Assembly (NCBI RefSeq): GCF_013522725.1
Contig: NZ_JAAMRF010000003.1
Span: 1 to 64,000, forward strand
Length of the DNA: 64,000 nucleotides
Reading direction: 5' to 3'
From: Stutzerimonas azotifigens
GTDB lineage: Bacteria > Pseudomonadota > Gammaproteobacteria > Pseudomonadales > Pseudomonadaceae
Shown here: one piece after another, positions 8,949 through 18,388 of the stretch
Layout of the letters: every line of letters begins with the position of its first letter
Position numbering within the stretch: position 1 is the stretch's first letter
Notes under the pieces: generated by a model
The model's database searches: none
What the model was told of the DNA's origin: nothing
Seen by the model: the letters and a program-made list of their open reading frames with translations, nothing else
Program-made: the position numbers and the translations under genes

Positions 8949-9796
8949 TGGGCATCTCCTTGATAGAGGGCGCGCACGGCGGCGGCATCGAGCTGTGTGC
9001 GGATGTCGACGTCGGCCAGGCGCTGGAGGAACCAGGCATGGCGGCGACTGCGCGGTTGCGGCGGTTTGCCTTGGGCGAACAGACGGTGCAGCTCGGCGCG
9101 GATGGCGTCGGCGTCGTCGGCGACATAGGCGTCCACCAGCCCCGAGGCGTAACGCTGCTCGCCGCCGGTCAGGCTCCAGATGAACGGGCGGTCGCGCGAG
9201 TCGTACTCATCGAGGCCGGCTTCCTGCTCGATCACCTGTGGACCGTTGAGGCCGATGCGTGCTTCGCGGGTGGCGATCAGGTAGCTGCACAGCCCGGCGG
9301 CGATGGACATGCCGCCGAAGCAGCCGACGGCACCGGCGACCACGCCGGTCACCGGCCGGTATTCGCGCAGCTCGACGATGGCCGCCTGGATCTCGGCGAT
9401 TGCGGCCAGCCCCAGGTTGGCTTCCTGTAGGCGCACGCCGCCGGTTTCCAGCAGCAGTACCGCCCGGGTCGGGATGCCATTGCGGTTGTCTTCGACGGCC
9501 AGCTCCAGGGCGCCTGCGATCTTCGCGCCGCCGACTTCACCCATGCTGCCGCCCTGGAAGGCGCCTTCGATGGCGGCGATCACTGCCGGCTGGCCGTCGA
9601 GGGTGCCCTTGGCCACCACCACGCCGTCATCGGCCTGGGTGACGATGCCCTGCTTCGGCAGCCAGGGAGAAGTGACGCGGGCGAAGGGGTCGAGCAGCTC
9701 GCGGAAGCTGCCTTCGTCCAGGAGCGCGCGGGCACGCTGGCGGGCGCCGAGCTCGACGAAGCTGCGTGACTGGAGCAAACGTGCGACGTCAGTCAT
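8945..9796 (-). CDS. mdcD: Malonate decarboxylase beta subunit MdcD
   Basis: The partner of MdcE in the malonyl-S-ACP decarboxylase, 283 residues with a crotonase/carboxyltransferase fold. Conserved stretches include AIEGAFQGGSMGEVGGAK, LLETGGVRLQEANLGL and AVGCFGGMSIAAGL. The ATG at 9796 has a GGAGG site eight bases upstream and overlaps the end of mdcC by eight bases; a TTG two codons earlier is the alternative. It sits between mdcC and mdcE as expected. Confidence 0.93.
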   Translation of the reverse strand: MTDVARLLQSRSFVELGARQRARALLDEGSFRELLDPFARVTSPWLPKQGIVTQADDGVVVAKGTLDGQPAVIAAIEGAFQGGSMGEVGGAKIAGALELAVEDNRNGIPTRAVLLLETGGVRLQEANLGLAAIAEIQAAIVELREYRPVTGVVAGAVGCFGGMSIAAGLCSYLIATREARIGLNGPQVIEQEAGLDEYDSRDRPFIWSLTGGEQRYASGLVDAYVADDADAIRAELHRLFAQGKPPQPRSRRHAWFLQRLADVDIRTQLDAAAVRALYQGDAQ

Positions 9797-10088
9797 GGCC
9801 AACCTCCTCCAGTCCTTGTTCCAGGCGCAGGCGCACCACGCCGGGAGTCGCGCCGAAATCGTGGATGTCGATGTTCAGCGCTGGCGGCGTCTGCTCGCGG
9901 AACATCCGCTCGAACAGTTGCTGCCAGCGTTGCTCGGCGCCGTTGACCGAGGTGACCACCTGGATCGCCAGCGTGCCGGCCTGGCCGGGCTCGAGCAGCA
10001 CTTCCAGATCGCCCGAGCCGACCACGCCGACCAGGGCCTTGCCGCGGGCGGGTTGCCCGGCGGGGAATTCGAAAGACAGGGTTTCCAT
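9789..10088 (-). CDS. mdcC: Malonate decarboxylase acyl carrier protein MdcC (delta subunit)
   Basis: A 99-residue acyl carrier protein that carries the acetyl and malonyl thioesters on a triphosphoribosyl-dephospho-CoA arm. Ser25 in VVGSGDLEV is the expected attachment site. The prosthetic group is made by MdcB and attached by MdcG, both present in the operon. A longer in-frame upstream reading exists but does not resemble the family, so the ATG at 10088 is used, two bases after mdcB ends. Confidence 0.93.
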   Translation of the reverse strand: METLSFEFPAGQPARGKALVGVVGSGDLEVLLEPGQAGTLAIQVVTSVNGAEQRWQQLFERMFREQTPPALNIDIHDFGATPGVVRLRLEQGLEEVGHD

Positions 10089-10090
10089 GT

Positions 10091-10963
10091 TCAGTTGCTC
10101 CCAGTCGGCGCCGGCGCATGAGGCGCCAGGCGATCGAGGAAAAGGGTGGCGGCCAGCAGGTCGGCGGCGCCGCCGGGCGAGGCGTTGAGGGCGAGCATGT
10201 CGCGATCCAGCAGGCGCAGCTGTCGGCGGCCGGCAAGGCTGGCTGCACCACCGGCGGCGAGCACGGCGCGGGCACCGGCCTGCATACGAGTCAGCCCCTC
10301 CAGACCGGCGCGGTGCAGCACGCAGGTGTCGGTCAAGGTGCTCATGATCGCCAGCAGTGCATCGAGCCGGGCGTTCTGCTCGCCGGCACCCGCGCGACGG
10401 CTGGCGTTGAGCTGCGGCAAGCCGTGTTCGATCACGGCGGGAAAGCCGTGCTGCGCCTGTTCCCGCGCGCCGAGCACGCCGTAGCGGCGGCACACCCGCG
10501 CGCCATGGCTGTCCGGGTTGTGTGGCGCGGCCGGGTCTTCCAGCCGTGCCAGGGCGGCGGCGGTCAAGGCGATCTCGCCAGCCGCAGCACCCGGTTTCAG
10601 CATCGCGGAGGCACTGAGCAGCCCCAGCGCCCAGATGGCACCACGGTGGGTATTCACGCCGTTGGTCACGCGCAGCATTTGTGCTTCGCCTTCGCGGCCG
10701 AGCTGGCCGAGGTTTTCGCGCAGCGGCTGGCTGACCCGACCTTCGAGCCGTGCCGCCTCGGCCATGGCGGCGAAGGCCGGCCACAGCGATTGCGCCGAGG
10801 CGTGCATCAGGCCCAAGTGCAGGTCGTCATGGGCGCCATTGCCGCGCCGGTCCACCAGGCCCGGCTTGGGCGAAAGGTCGGCCTCGTCGATCAGCGCCTG
10901 CACCGCCAGATCGGCCAGACGCTCGGCCGCAGACGGCGCCTGTCGTGCAATGAGTGCGCTCAT
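10091..10963 (-). CDS. mdcB: Triphosphoribosyl-dephospho-CoA synthase MdcB
   Basis: A CitG-family enzyme that makes 2'-(5''-triphosphoribosyl)-3'-dephospho-CoA from ATP and dephospho-CoA, the precursor of the MdcC prosthetic group. The 290 residues include the family motif [21 protein letters not shown] near residue 28, [17 protein letters not shown] near 100 and [13 protein letters not shown] near 210. Its start shares one base with the mdcA stop (TGATG), giving tight coupling. Confidence 0.92.
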   Translation of the reverse strand: MSALIARQAPSAAERLADLAVQALIDEADLSPKPGLVDRRGNGAHDDLHLGLMHASAQSLWPAFAAMAEAARLEGRVSQPLRENLGQLGREGEAQMLRVTNGVNTHRGAIWALGLLSASAMLKPGAAAGEIALTAAALARLEDPAAPHNPDSHGARVCRRYGVLGAREQAQHGFPAVIEHGLPQLNASRRAGAGEQNARLDALLAIMSTLTDTCVLHRAGLEGLTRMQAGARAVLAAGGAASLAGRRQLRLLDRDMLALNASPGGAADLLAATLFLDRLAPHAPAPTGSN

Positions 10964-12639
10964 CACCAGCTCCTGAACTTGGCAGGCGGGTTGTAGAGGC
11001 CGCCGGACCACTCGACCAGCTCGGCGATGCTTTTGGCCGCGAGCAGCTCGCGGGTCGCATCGTTGCGGCGTATGCCGAGGTCTTCCGGCAGGACGATCAG
11101 CCCTTCGCGGCGCATGCGCTCGGTGTCCTTGGGGTTGTGGCGCAGGCCGATGCTGGTCACCCCGGCCACCGCGGCGATCATCGCCTGGCGTTCGTCCAGC
11201 GAGCGCGCCTTGTACAGGTAGGCGATGCCTTCCTCGGTGAGCAGGTGGGTGACGTCGTCGCCGTAGATCATGATCGGCGCCAGCGGCATGCCGCTCTTCT
11301 TCGCCACCTCGACCGCATCGAGCTGCTCGACGAAGGTGGGCTTGCCGCCTTCCTGGAAGGTCTCGACCATCTGCACCACGAGCTTCTTGCCGCGCTCGAG
11401 CATGGTGACCGGGGCTTCTCCACCGGGCATGGCCATGTCCAGCCAGGCCGGCGTCGGATGGCGACGACCGCGCGGGTCGTGGCCCATGTTCGGCGCGCCG
11501 CCGAAACCGGCCAGACGCCCACGTGTCACCGTCGACGAGTGACCATCGCCATCGACTTGCAAAGTGGCGCCAATGAACAGGTCCACCGCGTACTGCCCGG
11601 CCAGCTGGCACATCATGCGGTTGGAGCGCATCGAGCCGTCGCGGCCGGTGAAGAACACGTCCGGGCGCTGGGCGATGTAGTTCTCCATGCCCAGTTCGGT
11701 GCCGAAGCAGTGCACGCTCTCGACCCAGCCGGTCTCGATGGCCGGGATCAGCGTCGGGTGCGGGTTGAGCGTCCAGTTGCGGCAGATCTTGCCTTTCAGG
11801 CCGAGCGACTCGCCGTAGGTCGGCAGGATCAGCTCGATGGCGGCGGTATTGAAGCCGATGCCATGGTTGAGCGACTGCACGTTGTGCTTTTCGTAGATGC
11901 CGCGGATCGCCATCATCGCCATCAGCACGTGCACCGGCTTGATGTGGCGCGGGTCGCGGGTGAATAGCGGTTCGATGTAGAACGGCTTGTCGGCGACCAC
12001 GACGAAGTCGACCCAGCTCGCCGGGATGTCCACGCGTGGCAGGTCGCGCGGGTCATCGACGATCTGGTTGACCTGGACGATGACGATGCCATCGCTGAAG
12101 GCCGTGGGCTCGACCAGCGCCGGGGTGTCTTCGGTGCTGGGGCCGGTGTAGATGTTGCCCTCGCGGTCGGCGGTGAAACCGGCCACCAGCGCGACGTTGG
12201 GGATCAGGTCCACCAACAGGCGCGAATAGAGTTCGATGTAGGTATGGATGGCACCGACTTCCAGCAGCCCGTCTTCGAGCAGCTGGCTGATGCGCAGGCT
12301 CTGCGGGCCGGCGAAGGAGAAGTCGAGCTTGCGTGCGATCTGCCGTTCGAACAGGTCGAGGTGCTCCGCGCGGCTGACGCTGGGCATGATCATGTGCAGG
12401 TCGTGCAGGCGGGCGGGGTCGGCCTGGGCCAGGGAGCGGGAAAGGAAATCCGCCTGCTTCTGGTTGTTGCCCTCGAGCACTACCCGATCGCCCGGGGCGA
12501 TCAGCGCTTCGAGCGCCGCGACGATCTTGTCGCTCGGCAACACCACGCCATCGGCGAGGTTGCGCACCTGGTCGAGACGCCGGGCTTTTTCAGCGCGACG
12601 ACGCGACCACTGCGGCGGTGGGGATATTGTTGTTGTCAT
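10963..12639 (-). CDS. mdcA: Malonate decarboxylase alpha subunit MdcA
   Basis: Acetyl-S-ACP:malonate ACP transferase, the first subunit of biotin-independent malonate decarboxylase. It swaps acetate for malonate on MdcC. The 558 residues match the full family length, with [19 protein letters not shown] near residue 55, [13 protein letters not shown] near 165 and a conserved C-terminal [20 protein letters not shown]. It is the promoter-proximal gene of mdcABCDEGHLM. The leader forms a hairpin over the ribosome site, and codons 2-5 are ACA ACA ACA ATA, which create an Hfq/Crc motif inside the initiation region. Confidence 0.95.
   Translation of the reverse strand: MTTTISPPPQWSRRRAEKARRLDQVRNLADGVVLPSDKIVAALEALIAPGDRVVLEGNNQKQADFLSRSLAQADPARLHDLHMIMPSVSRAEHLDLFERQIARKLDFSFAGPQSLRISQLLEDGLLEVGAIHTYIELYSRLLVDLIPNVALVAGFTADREGNIYTGPSTEDTPALVEPTAFSDGIVIVQVNQIVDDPRDLPRVDIPASWVDFVVVADKPFYIEPLFTRDPRHIKPVHVLMAMMAIRGIYEKHNVQSLNHGIGFNTAAIELILPTYGESLGLKGKICRNWTLNPHPTLIPAIETGWVESVHCFGTELGMENYIAQRPDVFFTGRDGSMRSNRMMCQLAGQYAVDLFIGATLQVDGDGHSSTVTRGRLAGFGGAPNMGHDPRGRRHPTPAWLDMAMPGGEAPVTMLERGKKLVVQMVETFQEGGKPTFVEQLDAVEVAKKSGMPLAPIMIYGDDVTHLLTEEGIAYLYKARSLDERQAMIAAVAGVTSIGLRHNPKDTERMRREGLIVLPEDLGIRRNDATRELLAAKSIAELVEWSGGLYNPPAKFRSW
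12627..12634 (-). promoter_or_regulatory. Hfq/Crc motif in the first codons of mdcA
   Basis: AACAACAA on the minus strand occupies codons 3-5 of mdcA, within ribosome-covered sequence. Threonine codons ACA are rare in a GC-rich genome, so three in a row suggest selection for the RNA motif. Confidence 0.65.
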
Positions 12640-12644
12640 GCTGA

Positions 12645-12666
12645 CTCCACATTTTCCGCGATGTGG
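12645..12666 (-). promoter_or_regulatory. mdcA leader hairpin covering the ribosome site
   Basis: On the minus strand CCACAT and ATGTGG pair around CGCGGAAA. The 3' arm contains part of the GGAG ribosome site located seven bases before the mdcA ATG. The stem could therefore limit initiation, or be a DNA-level dyad for a regulator. Confidence 0.5.
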
Positions 12667-12682
12667 AGGGCACGTTAGGCAG

Positions 12683-12737
12683 TGACCGGGCGGTCATCAA
12701 TCAAGCTCGCCGCGTGATCGTTACGCCCAGGTTAACG
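12683..12737. promoter_or_regulatory. Dyad-rich region upstream of mdcA, candidate MdcR operator
   Basis: Three dyads lie in succession: TGACCG-GG-CGGTCA (12683-12696, perfect), ATCA-N11-TGAT (12700-12718, LysR T-N11-A geometry) and CGTTA-N9-TAACG (12719-12737). The region is 45-100 bases upstream of mdcA, where a LysR activator is expected to bind. Which dyad MdcR uses is not decided by the sequence. Confidence 0.5.
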
Positions 12738-12777
12738 ATGGCTCTACAGCGCGCGTGGGGTCGGCGGTGCGGTCGGT

Positions 12778-14094
12778 TCAGCTCTTGAGCTGGTTGGCGA
12801 ACTGGCCGACCGCGTTGACCACCCGCTTCGCGCCGTCCTGAATCTCGACGATCACCGCACCCGCTTCGTTGGCCAGCGCCAGGCCCTGTTCGGCCTGCGT
12901 CTTGCTGCTGGACATGCTGTTCACGGCGGTCTGAGCGAGGGCCTGGTTCTGCTGCACCACGTCGACGATTTCGGCGGCCGCCTTGCTGGTGCGGCCGGCC
13001 AGTTGGCGAACCTCGTCGGCCACCACCGCGAAACCGCGGCCCTGCTCGCCGGCGCGGGCCGCTTCGATGGCGGCGTTGAGCGCCAGCAGATTGGTCTGCT
13101 CGGCGATGCCGCTGATGGTTTTCATGATGGAGCTGATCAGTTGCGACTGCTTGTCCAGCGCCTCGATACCGTTAGCCGCCTCCTGCACCTGGTCGGCGAT
13201 CCGATGCATCACCTCGACGGTCTGCTGAACCACCGCGGCGCCTTTCTGAGCGGTGTGGTCGGTCTGCTGGGACGTGCCGTAGGCGATGGTGGCCGCTTCG
13301 GAAACCGCCCGCTCCTGATTGACCTGGTCGGTGACGATGGTGGCGAACTTGACCACCTTGTACAGCTTTCCGTAGCTGTCGCGCACCGGGTTGTACGAGG
13401 CCTCCAGCCAGACGATCCGTCCATGGCTGTCGACCCGCTTGAAGCGACCGGAGACGAACTCTCCGGCGTTGAGACGGGCCCAGAAGTCGCGGTAGCCCTG
13501 CGAGGCCACTTCCTCGGGGTCGCAGAACAGGCGGTGATGTTTGCCCTTGAGCTGTTCGAGGCTGTAACCCATGGCTCCGAGGAAGCGCTCGTTTGCCGTG
13601 ATCACTTCGCCCTCGAGCCCCAGTTCGATGACGGCGGTCGAGCGCAGCAGCGCGTTGATCAGCCCTTCGTGCTCCTTGGATTTTTCGATGGTGCGGGTCA
13701 GGTCGTTGGCGCACAGGGTAAATTTCAGGGTGCGTCCCTGGCTGTCCTTGATCGGTTCCCAGATCGAGCGCAGCCAGGCTTCCTGCCCGTTGGCGCGGAG
13801 CATCCTGCACGCACCGCTGAAGTGTTCGCCGCGTTTGAAGGTGGCCTGCAGCTTCTGATAGTTCGGCTGGGTGCGGAACGAGGCGGAGATCAGGTCCTCG
13901 ATCGAACGCCCGATCAGATCCTCGCGCCGATACAGCATCTCCTTCAGGAACAGATCGTTGGCGTAGCGGATACGACCATCGACATCCAGCTCCAGCACCA
14001 TCATTTCGCGATAGAGCGAGTCCCGGGTCTGCTGGAGGCTGGAAAGCTCTTCCTGAAGCTGAGCGTACTGGGCTTTGAGTTTTCTGAAGAACAT
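12778..14094 (-). CDS. Soluble PAS-PAS methyl-accepting chemotaxis transducer (BdlA-like)
   Basis: A cytoplasmic chemoreceptor of 438 residues with no membrane segments. A short coiled-coil start (residues 3-25) is followed by two PAS domains (about 25-130 and 148-250) and a methyl-accepting signalling domain. The hairpin tip region [37 protein letters not shown] lies near residue 330. Domain order and size match BdlA of P. aeruginosa (417 residues), which controls biofilm dispersal, and PAS domains often bind heme or flavin to sense redox state. There is no linked chemotaxis operon. The BdlA relation is by architecture, not established orthology. Confidence 0.85.
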   Translation of the reverse strand: MFFRKLKAQYAQLQEELSSLQQTRDSLYREMMVLELDVDGRIRYANDLFLKEMLYRREDLIGRSIEDLISASFRTQPNYQKLQATFKRGEHFSGACRMLRANGQEAWLRSIWEPIKDSQGRTLKFTLCANDLTRTIEKSKEHEGLINALLRSTAVIELGLEGEVITANERFLGAMGYSLEQLKGKHHRLFCDPEEVASQGYRDFWARLNAGEFVSGRFKRVDSHGRIVWLEASYNPVRDSYGKLYKVVKFATIVTDQVNQERAVSEAATIAYGTSQQTDHTAQKGAAVVQQTVEVMHRIADQVQEAANGIEALDKQSQLISSIMKTISGIAEQTNLLALNAAIEAARAGEQGRGFAVVADEVRQLAGRTSKAAAEIVDVVQQNQALAQTAVNSMSSSKTQAEQGLALANEAGAVIVEIQDGAKRVVNAVGQFANQLKS

Positions 14095-14345
14095 GGGGTC
14101 GGTTACCGAAAGGGCTGGACGGCGGGTAACAGGTAGTCGGCCGATTCATCGATCTCTGAAGGCCTAATGATGGCCAGGGGCCTGCGCATGGCTTCAGGTT
14201 GCGCAAGGTTCGAGGGCTCGCTATCCGCCGGATGGGCCGCTCGCTTGCGCGCCAGTCAAAGGTGTTTGGTGGCCAGGTGGCTTTTTCCGGATGAGGCCAG
14301 CGGCCAGACTGCGGAGCACCGTCTCACTCATCCACTGGAGAGCTC

Positions 14346-14651
14346 ATGATCCACGTCATCGCCACCCTTCATACCGCTCCGGGTGCCCGCTCGCGGGTAC
14401 TCCAGGCCCTCGCCGAGGTCACGCCAGAGGTACTGGCCGAGGCGGGCTGCCTGGCCTACCAACCCCTGATAGACCTTGCCACCGATATGGCGGCGCAGAC
14501 GGTCGACCCAGACAGCATCCTGATGTTCGAGCAATGGCAGAGCGTCGAGCATCTTCAGGCGCACCTGCAGACGTCCCACATGCGGCGTTACCGCGAGCGG
14601 GTGGGGGATGACGTCACCGGGGTCACCTTGCGTGTGTTGACCCTGCCCTGA
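14346..14651 (+). CDS. Small antibiotic-biosynthesis monooxygenase (ABM) domain protein
   Basis: A 101-residue ferredoxin-like dimeric alpha+beta barrel protein of the ABM/putative quinol monooxygenase (YgiN-like) family. Typical features are the opening MIHVIATLHTAPG, the central GCLAYQPLID and the FEQWQSVEHLQAHLQTSHM segment. A GGAGAG ribosome site lies just before the ATG. Members oxidise quinols or small aromatics or simply bind them; the substrate is unknown. It converges on the methyltransferase gene with four bases between the stops. Confidence 0.85.
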   Translation: MIHVIATLHTAPGARSRVLQALAEVTPEVLAEAGCLAYQPLIDLATDMAAQTVDPDSILMFEQWQSVEHLQAHLQTSHMRRYRERVGDDVTGVTLRVLTLP

Positions 14652-14655
14652 TCGT

Positions 14656-15600
14656 TCAGGCGTCGTGCCGGCTGAAGACCAGGGCCTTGAGCCCGGCGTC
14701 CGGGTCGATGTCGGCGAATTCCGGCGGGTTGTCCAGGCGCTGCTCGAAACGCAGCTGCGGCGCCTCGCGGCTCATTTCGTCGATAAGAAAGGCCGGCCCG
14801 GTGTCCGGGTCGTTGACGCAGGCCAGCACCTGCCCCTCGTCGGTGAGCAGTTCGGCCAGCCGGCGCAGGATCTTCTGATAATCGCGGGTCAGGGCGAAGC
14901 TGCCCTTCTGGAAGCTCGGCGGATCGATGATGATCAGGTCGTAGGGGCCTTCCTTGCGCACCTTGCCCCAGCTCTTGAACAGCTCGTGGCCGAGAAAGCC
15001 GACCCGGCTGAGGTCATGGCCATTGAGGCGATGATTGTCACGCCCACGGCTCAGCGCGGCCCGCGCCATGTCCAGATTCACCACGTGCTCGGCGCCACCG
15101 GCGATGGCCGCAACCGAAAACCCGCAGGTATAGGCGAAGAGGTTGAGCACACGCTTGCCGGCCGCCTGCTCGCGCACCCAGCGCCGGCCATGGCGCATGT
15201 CGAGAAACAGTCCGTTGTTCTGCTTCTGGCCGATGTCCAGCTGGAAGCGCAGGCCGTCTTCGTGAATCACCCAGTGCTCCAACGGCTCGCCGAGCAGGCG
15301 TTCGGTGGGGCTGTCCGGCAGGTAGCGATGCTGCAGAAGCAGGGTGTGCGCGCCGCTGGCGGACCAGGCTGGCGCGGCTGCGACCGCCATCAGCATGTCT
15401 TTCAGGGCGGCCAGCGCCTCGGGATCGGGCGCCCGGAACAACGCCACCAGCAGCACGCCCTCGAGCCAGTCCACAGTCAGTTGCTCCAGGCCTTCCCAGC
15501 GCCGTCCCCGGCCATGGAAAAGGCGGCGTGCTTCGTCGGGGGCGGAGTCGAGTGCGTCGAGCAGCAAGCGGTGCAGGGTGGCGATGGCGGTGGGCGTCAT
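14656..15600 (-). CDS. Class I SAM-dependent methyltransferase, RlmI-like
   Basis: A 314-residue methyltransferase whose C-terminal half carries the SAM-binding region (RVLNLFAYTCGFSVAAIAGGA) and the catalytic motif DPPSFQKG, as in RlmI/RlmK-type 23S rRNA cytosine methyltransferases. It lacks the PUA domain of RlmI, so the substrate (rRNA or other) is open. The ATG at 15600 begins MTPTAIATLH; an upstream start at 15675 would add 25 residues without support. It stands alone between convergent and divergent neighbours. Confidence 0.8.
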   Translation of the reverse strand: MTPTAIATLHRLLLDALDSAPDEARRLFHGRGRRWEGLEQLTVDWLEGVLLVALFRAPDPEALAALKDMLMAVAAAPAWSASGAHTLLLQHRYLPDSPTERLLGEPLEHWVIHEDGLRFQLDIGQKQNNGLFLDMRHGRRWVREQAAGKRVLNLFAYTCGFSVAAIAGGAEHVVNLDMARAALSRGRDNHRLNGHDLSRVGFLGHELFKSWGKVRKEGPYDLIIIDPPSFQKGSFALTRDYQKILRRLAELLTDEGQVLACVNDPDTGPAFLIDEMSREAPQLRFEQRLDNPPEFADIDPDAGLKALVFSRHDA

Positions 15601-15776
15601 AGAGATCGGTATCCGGAAGGCATGCCAGTTTAAACCTGGTGGTGTGCGAGAGGGCGAGCCGTTGACGGAGGTCAATCACCCGGCGATGGGGTCACGGCCG
15701 CTTTACGGACAGTGTCTATACTGCCGGTGCTCCCGTTTGTAACCGGGCGTGTATTCGCAAGAGACCCAGCCTGCCG

Positions 15777-17408
15777 ATGGACATTCTTTACCTGATTTTC
15801 CTGCTGCTGTTGGCAGTAGGCGCCAGTCGCATCCTCGCCAATCTCATTCCGTTGCCCCTGCCGATCCTGCAGATAGTGCTTGGCAGCATCCTCGCGATGC
15901 CGCCGTTTGGCATGCAGATCGAACTGCATCCGGAAATCTTCATGCTGCTGTTCATTCCGCCGTTGCTGTTCTACGACGGCTGGAAGATCCCCAAGCGCGA
16001 GTTCACCGAACACGGCGTGGAAATGACCGCCATGTCGCTGGTGCTGGTGCTGGTACTGCTGGTGGTCGTGGTCGTGGGGTACTTCATCCATTGGCTGTTG
16101 CCGGCGATTCCTCTCGGCGCGAGTTTCGCCCTGGCGGCAATCCTCTCGCCCACCGACGCGCTGGCGGTCATCGCCATCGGCCAGGGGCGTCTGCCACGGC
16201 ACATGGCGCATCAGCTCGAAGGCGAGGCGATGATGAACGACGCCACGGGCCTGGTTTCCTTCAAGTTCGCCCTGGCGGCGGCCATCAGCGGTACTTTTTC
16301 GCTGGTCTCGGTGGCCGGCGAATTCCTGATCGTCGCCCTGGGTGGCCTGCTGATCGGCGCCGGCCTGAGCTGGTCGGTGGGCAGGCTCAAGCGCTGGATG
16401 ACCGCGCGTGGCCTGTTCGACCCCGCAGTGTATGTGGTGATGATTCTGCTGCTGCCGTTCGCCGCGTTCTATCTGGCCGAGCATGCGGGCATGTCCGGCA
16501 TCCTCTCGGCGGTAGCGGCCGGCATGGTGCAGAGCCGTGTCGACATGCTGCCGGTCAAGACCAGCACGCGGATCCTCAATCGCAGCATCTGGGAAATGCT
16601 CGACTTCAGCTTCAACGGCCTGGTGTTCCTGCTGTTGGGCCTGCAGTTCCCGCGCATCGTCGGCCGTGTCTGGGAGGCGTCCAGCCATCAGGCCTACAAC
16701 ATGCCGACGCTGCTGTTCAGTGCCGTGGCGATCATGGCGCTGCTGCTGGCGATGCGCTTCGCCTTCGTTTACGCCTATCACTGGAGCGAAATGCGTGTGC
16801 GCCGGTTGCGTGGCGCACCGGTGGAGGAGAAGTCGCTCGGCCTGTTCTCGGCGCTGAGCGCGGTGGCGGGCGTACGGGGCGCCATCACCCTGGCCGGGGT
16901 GCTGTCGGTGCCCCTGATGATCGGCGATACGCCTTTCCCCGGGCGCGACCTGATGATCTTCCTCGCCGCGGCGGTGATCATCCTTTCGTTGCTGGTCGGC
17001 GCGCTCGGCGTGCCCTTTTTCCTCAAACGGATGCCGAACAACGATTTCGAAGAGCACGAGCGCGAACTGCAGAAGGCCAGGCGCCAGGCGGCGCAGGCGG
17101 CGGTTGGCTGGCTGGAGAACTGGCGGCAGGAGAATGCCAGCAGCGACGTCGACCGCTCGGCCTTGCAGAGCGAGGTTGCCGAGCGGGTCATCGAGTCCTA
17201 CCGGCAGGATCTCGAGGCGCTGATGGACCGGGAAGACATGGCCAACCAGGCGCGGCGGACCCGAGCGTTGGAGATCGAATTGCGTCTGCAGGCGATCGCG
17301 GTGCAGCGCAAGGAGCTGCTGCGCATGCGCAAGCGCCATGACATCGACGAGCAGATGCTCCAGGCGCTGATCCGCGACTTGGACTATGACGAGGCAGCGC
17401 TACGCTGA
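15777..17408 (+). CDS. Na+/H+ antiporter, CPA1 family
   Basis: A monovalent cation/proton antiporter of 543 residues with about 12 membrane helices in residues 1-410 and a charged cytoplasmic tail. The transport motifs SPTDALAVIAIGQG near residue 122 and NDATG near 152 are those of NhaP/YjcE-type CPA1 exchangers. The tail (residues 420-540) is rich in Glu, Arg and Gln and probably forms a coiled coil with a regulatory role. It is a single gene; the downstream region is the CrcZ/Y-type RNA locus on the same strand. Confidence 0.88.
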   Translation: MDILYLIFLLLLAVGASRILANLIPLPLPILQIVLGSILAMPPFGMQIELHPEIFMLLFIPPLLFYDGWKIPKREFTEHGVEMTAMSLVLVLVLLVVVVVGYFIHWLLPAIPLGASFALAAILSPTDALAVIAIGQGRLPRHMAHQLEGEAMMNDATGLVSFKFALAAAISGTFSLVSVAGEFLIVALGGLLIGAGLSWSVGRLKRWMTARGLFDPAVYVVMILLLPFAAFYLAEHAGMSGILSAVAAGMVQSRVDMLPVKTSTRILNRSIWEMLDFSFNGLVFLLLGLQFPRIVGRVWEASSHQAYNMPTLLFSAVAIMALLLAMRFAFVYAYHWSEMRVRRLRGAPVEEKSLGLFSALSAVAGVRGAITLAGVLSVPLMIGDTPFPGRDLMIFLAAAVIILSLLVGALGVPFFLKRMPNNDFEEHERELQKARRQAAQAAVGWLENWRQENASSDVDRSALQSEVAERVIESYRQDLEALMDREDMANQARRTRALEIELRLQAIAVQRKELLRMRKRHDIDEQMLQALIRDLDYDEAALR

Positions 17409-17428
17409 AACAGCTGAACCGATTCAGT

Positions 17429-17496
17429 TGTTACCACATCTTGCGCCGGCTTGGCGCGAGGTGAGTGTTACGGTAACGGATCGCCCAGGGGTTACA
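17429..17496 (+). promoter_or_regulatory. CbrB-type activator sites upstream of the Crc RNA
   Basis: TGTTAC at 17429-17434, the palindrome GTTAC-G-GTAAC at 17467-17477 and GTTACA at 17491-17496 lie 60-125 bases upstream of the sigma-54 promoter. They resemble the TGTTAC/GTAACA half sites bound by the response regulator CbrB at crcZ promoters. Their number and phasing fit an upstream activating sequence. Confidence 0.75.
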
Positions 17497-17552
17497 GCGA
17501 GCCCTTTGCGCGATTTGCCCTAAGCGGTTGAATTTTAAGGGTTTGCTATTTT

Positions 17553-17568
17553 TGGCACGCCGTATGCT
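17553..17568 (+). promoter_or_regulatory. Sigma-54 promoter of the CrcZ/CrcY-type RNA
   Basis: TGGCACGCCGTATGCT matches TGGCAC-N5-TTGCW except for one T to A change. GG at 17554 and GC at 17566 have the required 12-base spacing. A start near 17578 follows at the right distance. Confidence 0.85.
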
Positions 17569-17577
17569 TTCTATCTG

Positions 17578-17885
17578 GCACAACAAAAATAATAAGCGGC
17601 AAAAAATCAAACAAGAACGATACGTATCGACTCTCGCACAATAACGACAAGACGGCAGAGACGAAGCTAACCGATTCTTTTGGAGAGGAAGCGCCAGCGG
17701 GCACGACCCGGCGGCCAGTCGAGAATAAAAAACTGCTCGAGCAGCTCGGTGACTGGTGGTAAATGGTGATTCAGCGTCCAAAAGCATCCGTTATCTACTG
17801 GGCCTAGATGGCCTCCACCGCTTGGTGGGCAGAAAAACAAGAGCGTTCAAACTCAAGGGAGCTTCGGCTCCCTTGAGTCGTTCTG
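17578..17885 (+). ncRNA. CrcZ/CrcY-family small RNA, Hfq decoy for carbon catabolite repression
   Basis: A roughly 300-nt RNA that is not protein coding. In Pseudomonas, CrcZ and CrcY sequester Hfq (with Crc) through repeated CA motifs and relieve catabolite repression. The sequence starts GCACAACAAAAATAATAAG just past a sigma-54 promoter and contains at least five AAnAAnAA-type motifs: 17582-17595 (overlapping pair), 17610-17617, 17724-17731, 17833-17840, and an imperfect one near 17640. It ends in a 12-bp hairpin with a UUCG loop. CbrB-like sites lie upstream. crcZ proper usually follows cbrB, which is absent here, so CrcY is the more likely member. Start and end are predicted. Confidence 0.85.
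17851..17880 (+). terminator. Terminator hairpin of the CrcZ/Y-type RNA
   Basis: ACTCAAGGGAGC, loop TTCG, GCTCCCTTGAGT form a perfect 12-bp stem followed by CGTTCT. The T tract is short but the stem is very stable. Confidence 0.8.
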
Positions 17886-18388
17886 GCGTCCGAATTCTGG
17901 GTGCGTCCCTCAGAACGGTAAATCAACCCAGGCCGGGTACCTCTGACATGCATCCATCCCGTATCCCTCTGCCGTTCTGCTGCAAGCCTTAGCTTGCGAG
18001 CAACAATCCTGCATCCCGCCCTACGTCTCTACCGCGAAGTTGCCCGCCCATAGCGCACCCTGTCCCAGGCCGCCTACGCATGTGCTGGGTGCAGACGGAC
18101 GTCGCCCCGTTGTTCTCGACGCTTTCACACTGGAGCGGGCCGTCAGTGGCGGCTTCGCCGTCGGGCCACCGTCACCGGTGCCATCCTTCGAAAGGATGGC
18201 ACCGATGAATGGCTTCATCCCTACGACTGAATCACTCGCGCGCCGACCGGAGCGGCGAGAACTCCAGCGTGACCGCTCAGTCACTACTTCGCATCGCAAC
18301 CGGTGCAGCCCTGTCATGGCAGTAACGGCTCGACGAGGCAGGTGACGCAGTGATTCGTGTCCGTGCCTGCTCTCCTGGCCGCTCACAT
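17886..18388. other. Intergenic region between the Crc RNA and the lipase gene
   Basis: About 500 bases without a convincing gene; two antiparallel 100-120-codon frames around 18021-18386 look like noise. It holds a 6-bp hairpin at 17982-17997 and a striking 13-bp hairpin at 18176-18204, listed separately. The lipase promoter should lie in the last 150 bases. Confidence 0.5.
18176..18204. repeat. Perfect 13-bp inverted repeat
   Basis: CGGTGCCATCCTT and AAGGATGGCACCG flank CGA. The stem is perfect but lacks a T tract, so it is not a classical terminator. It lies 210 bases upstream of the lipase gene. Confidence 0.7.

Noticed and set aside
15672..17339. A 555-codon antisense frame rich in His, Gln and Arg across the antiporter gene
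   Set aside because: Typical shadow of a membrane protein gene; the plus-strand product has clear CPA1 motifs.
18021..18386. Overlapping frames of 100-120 codons between the Crc RNA and the lipase
   Set aside because: Composition is basic and low in structure, with no ribosome site or recognisable family; they overlap on both strands.
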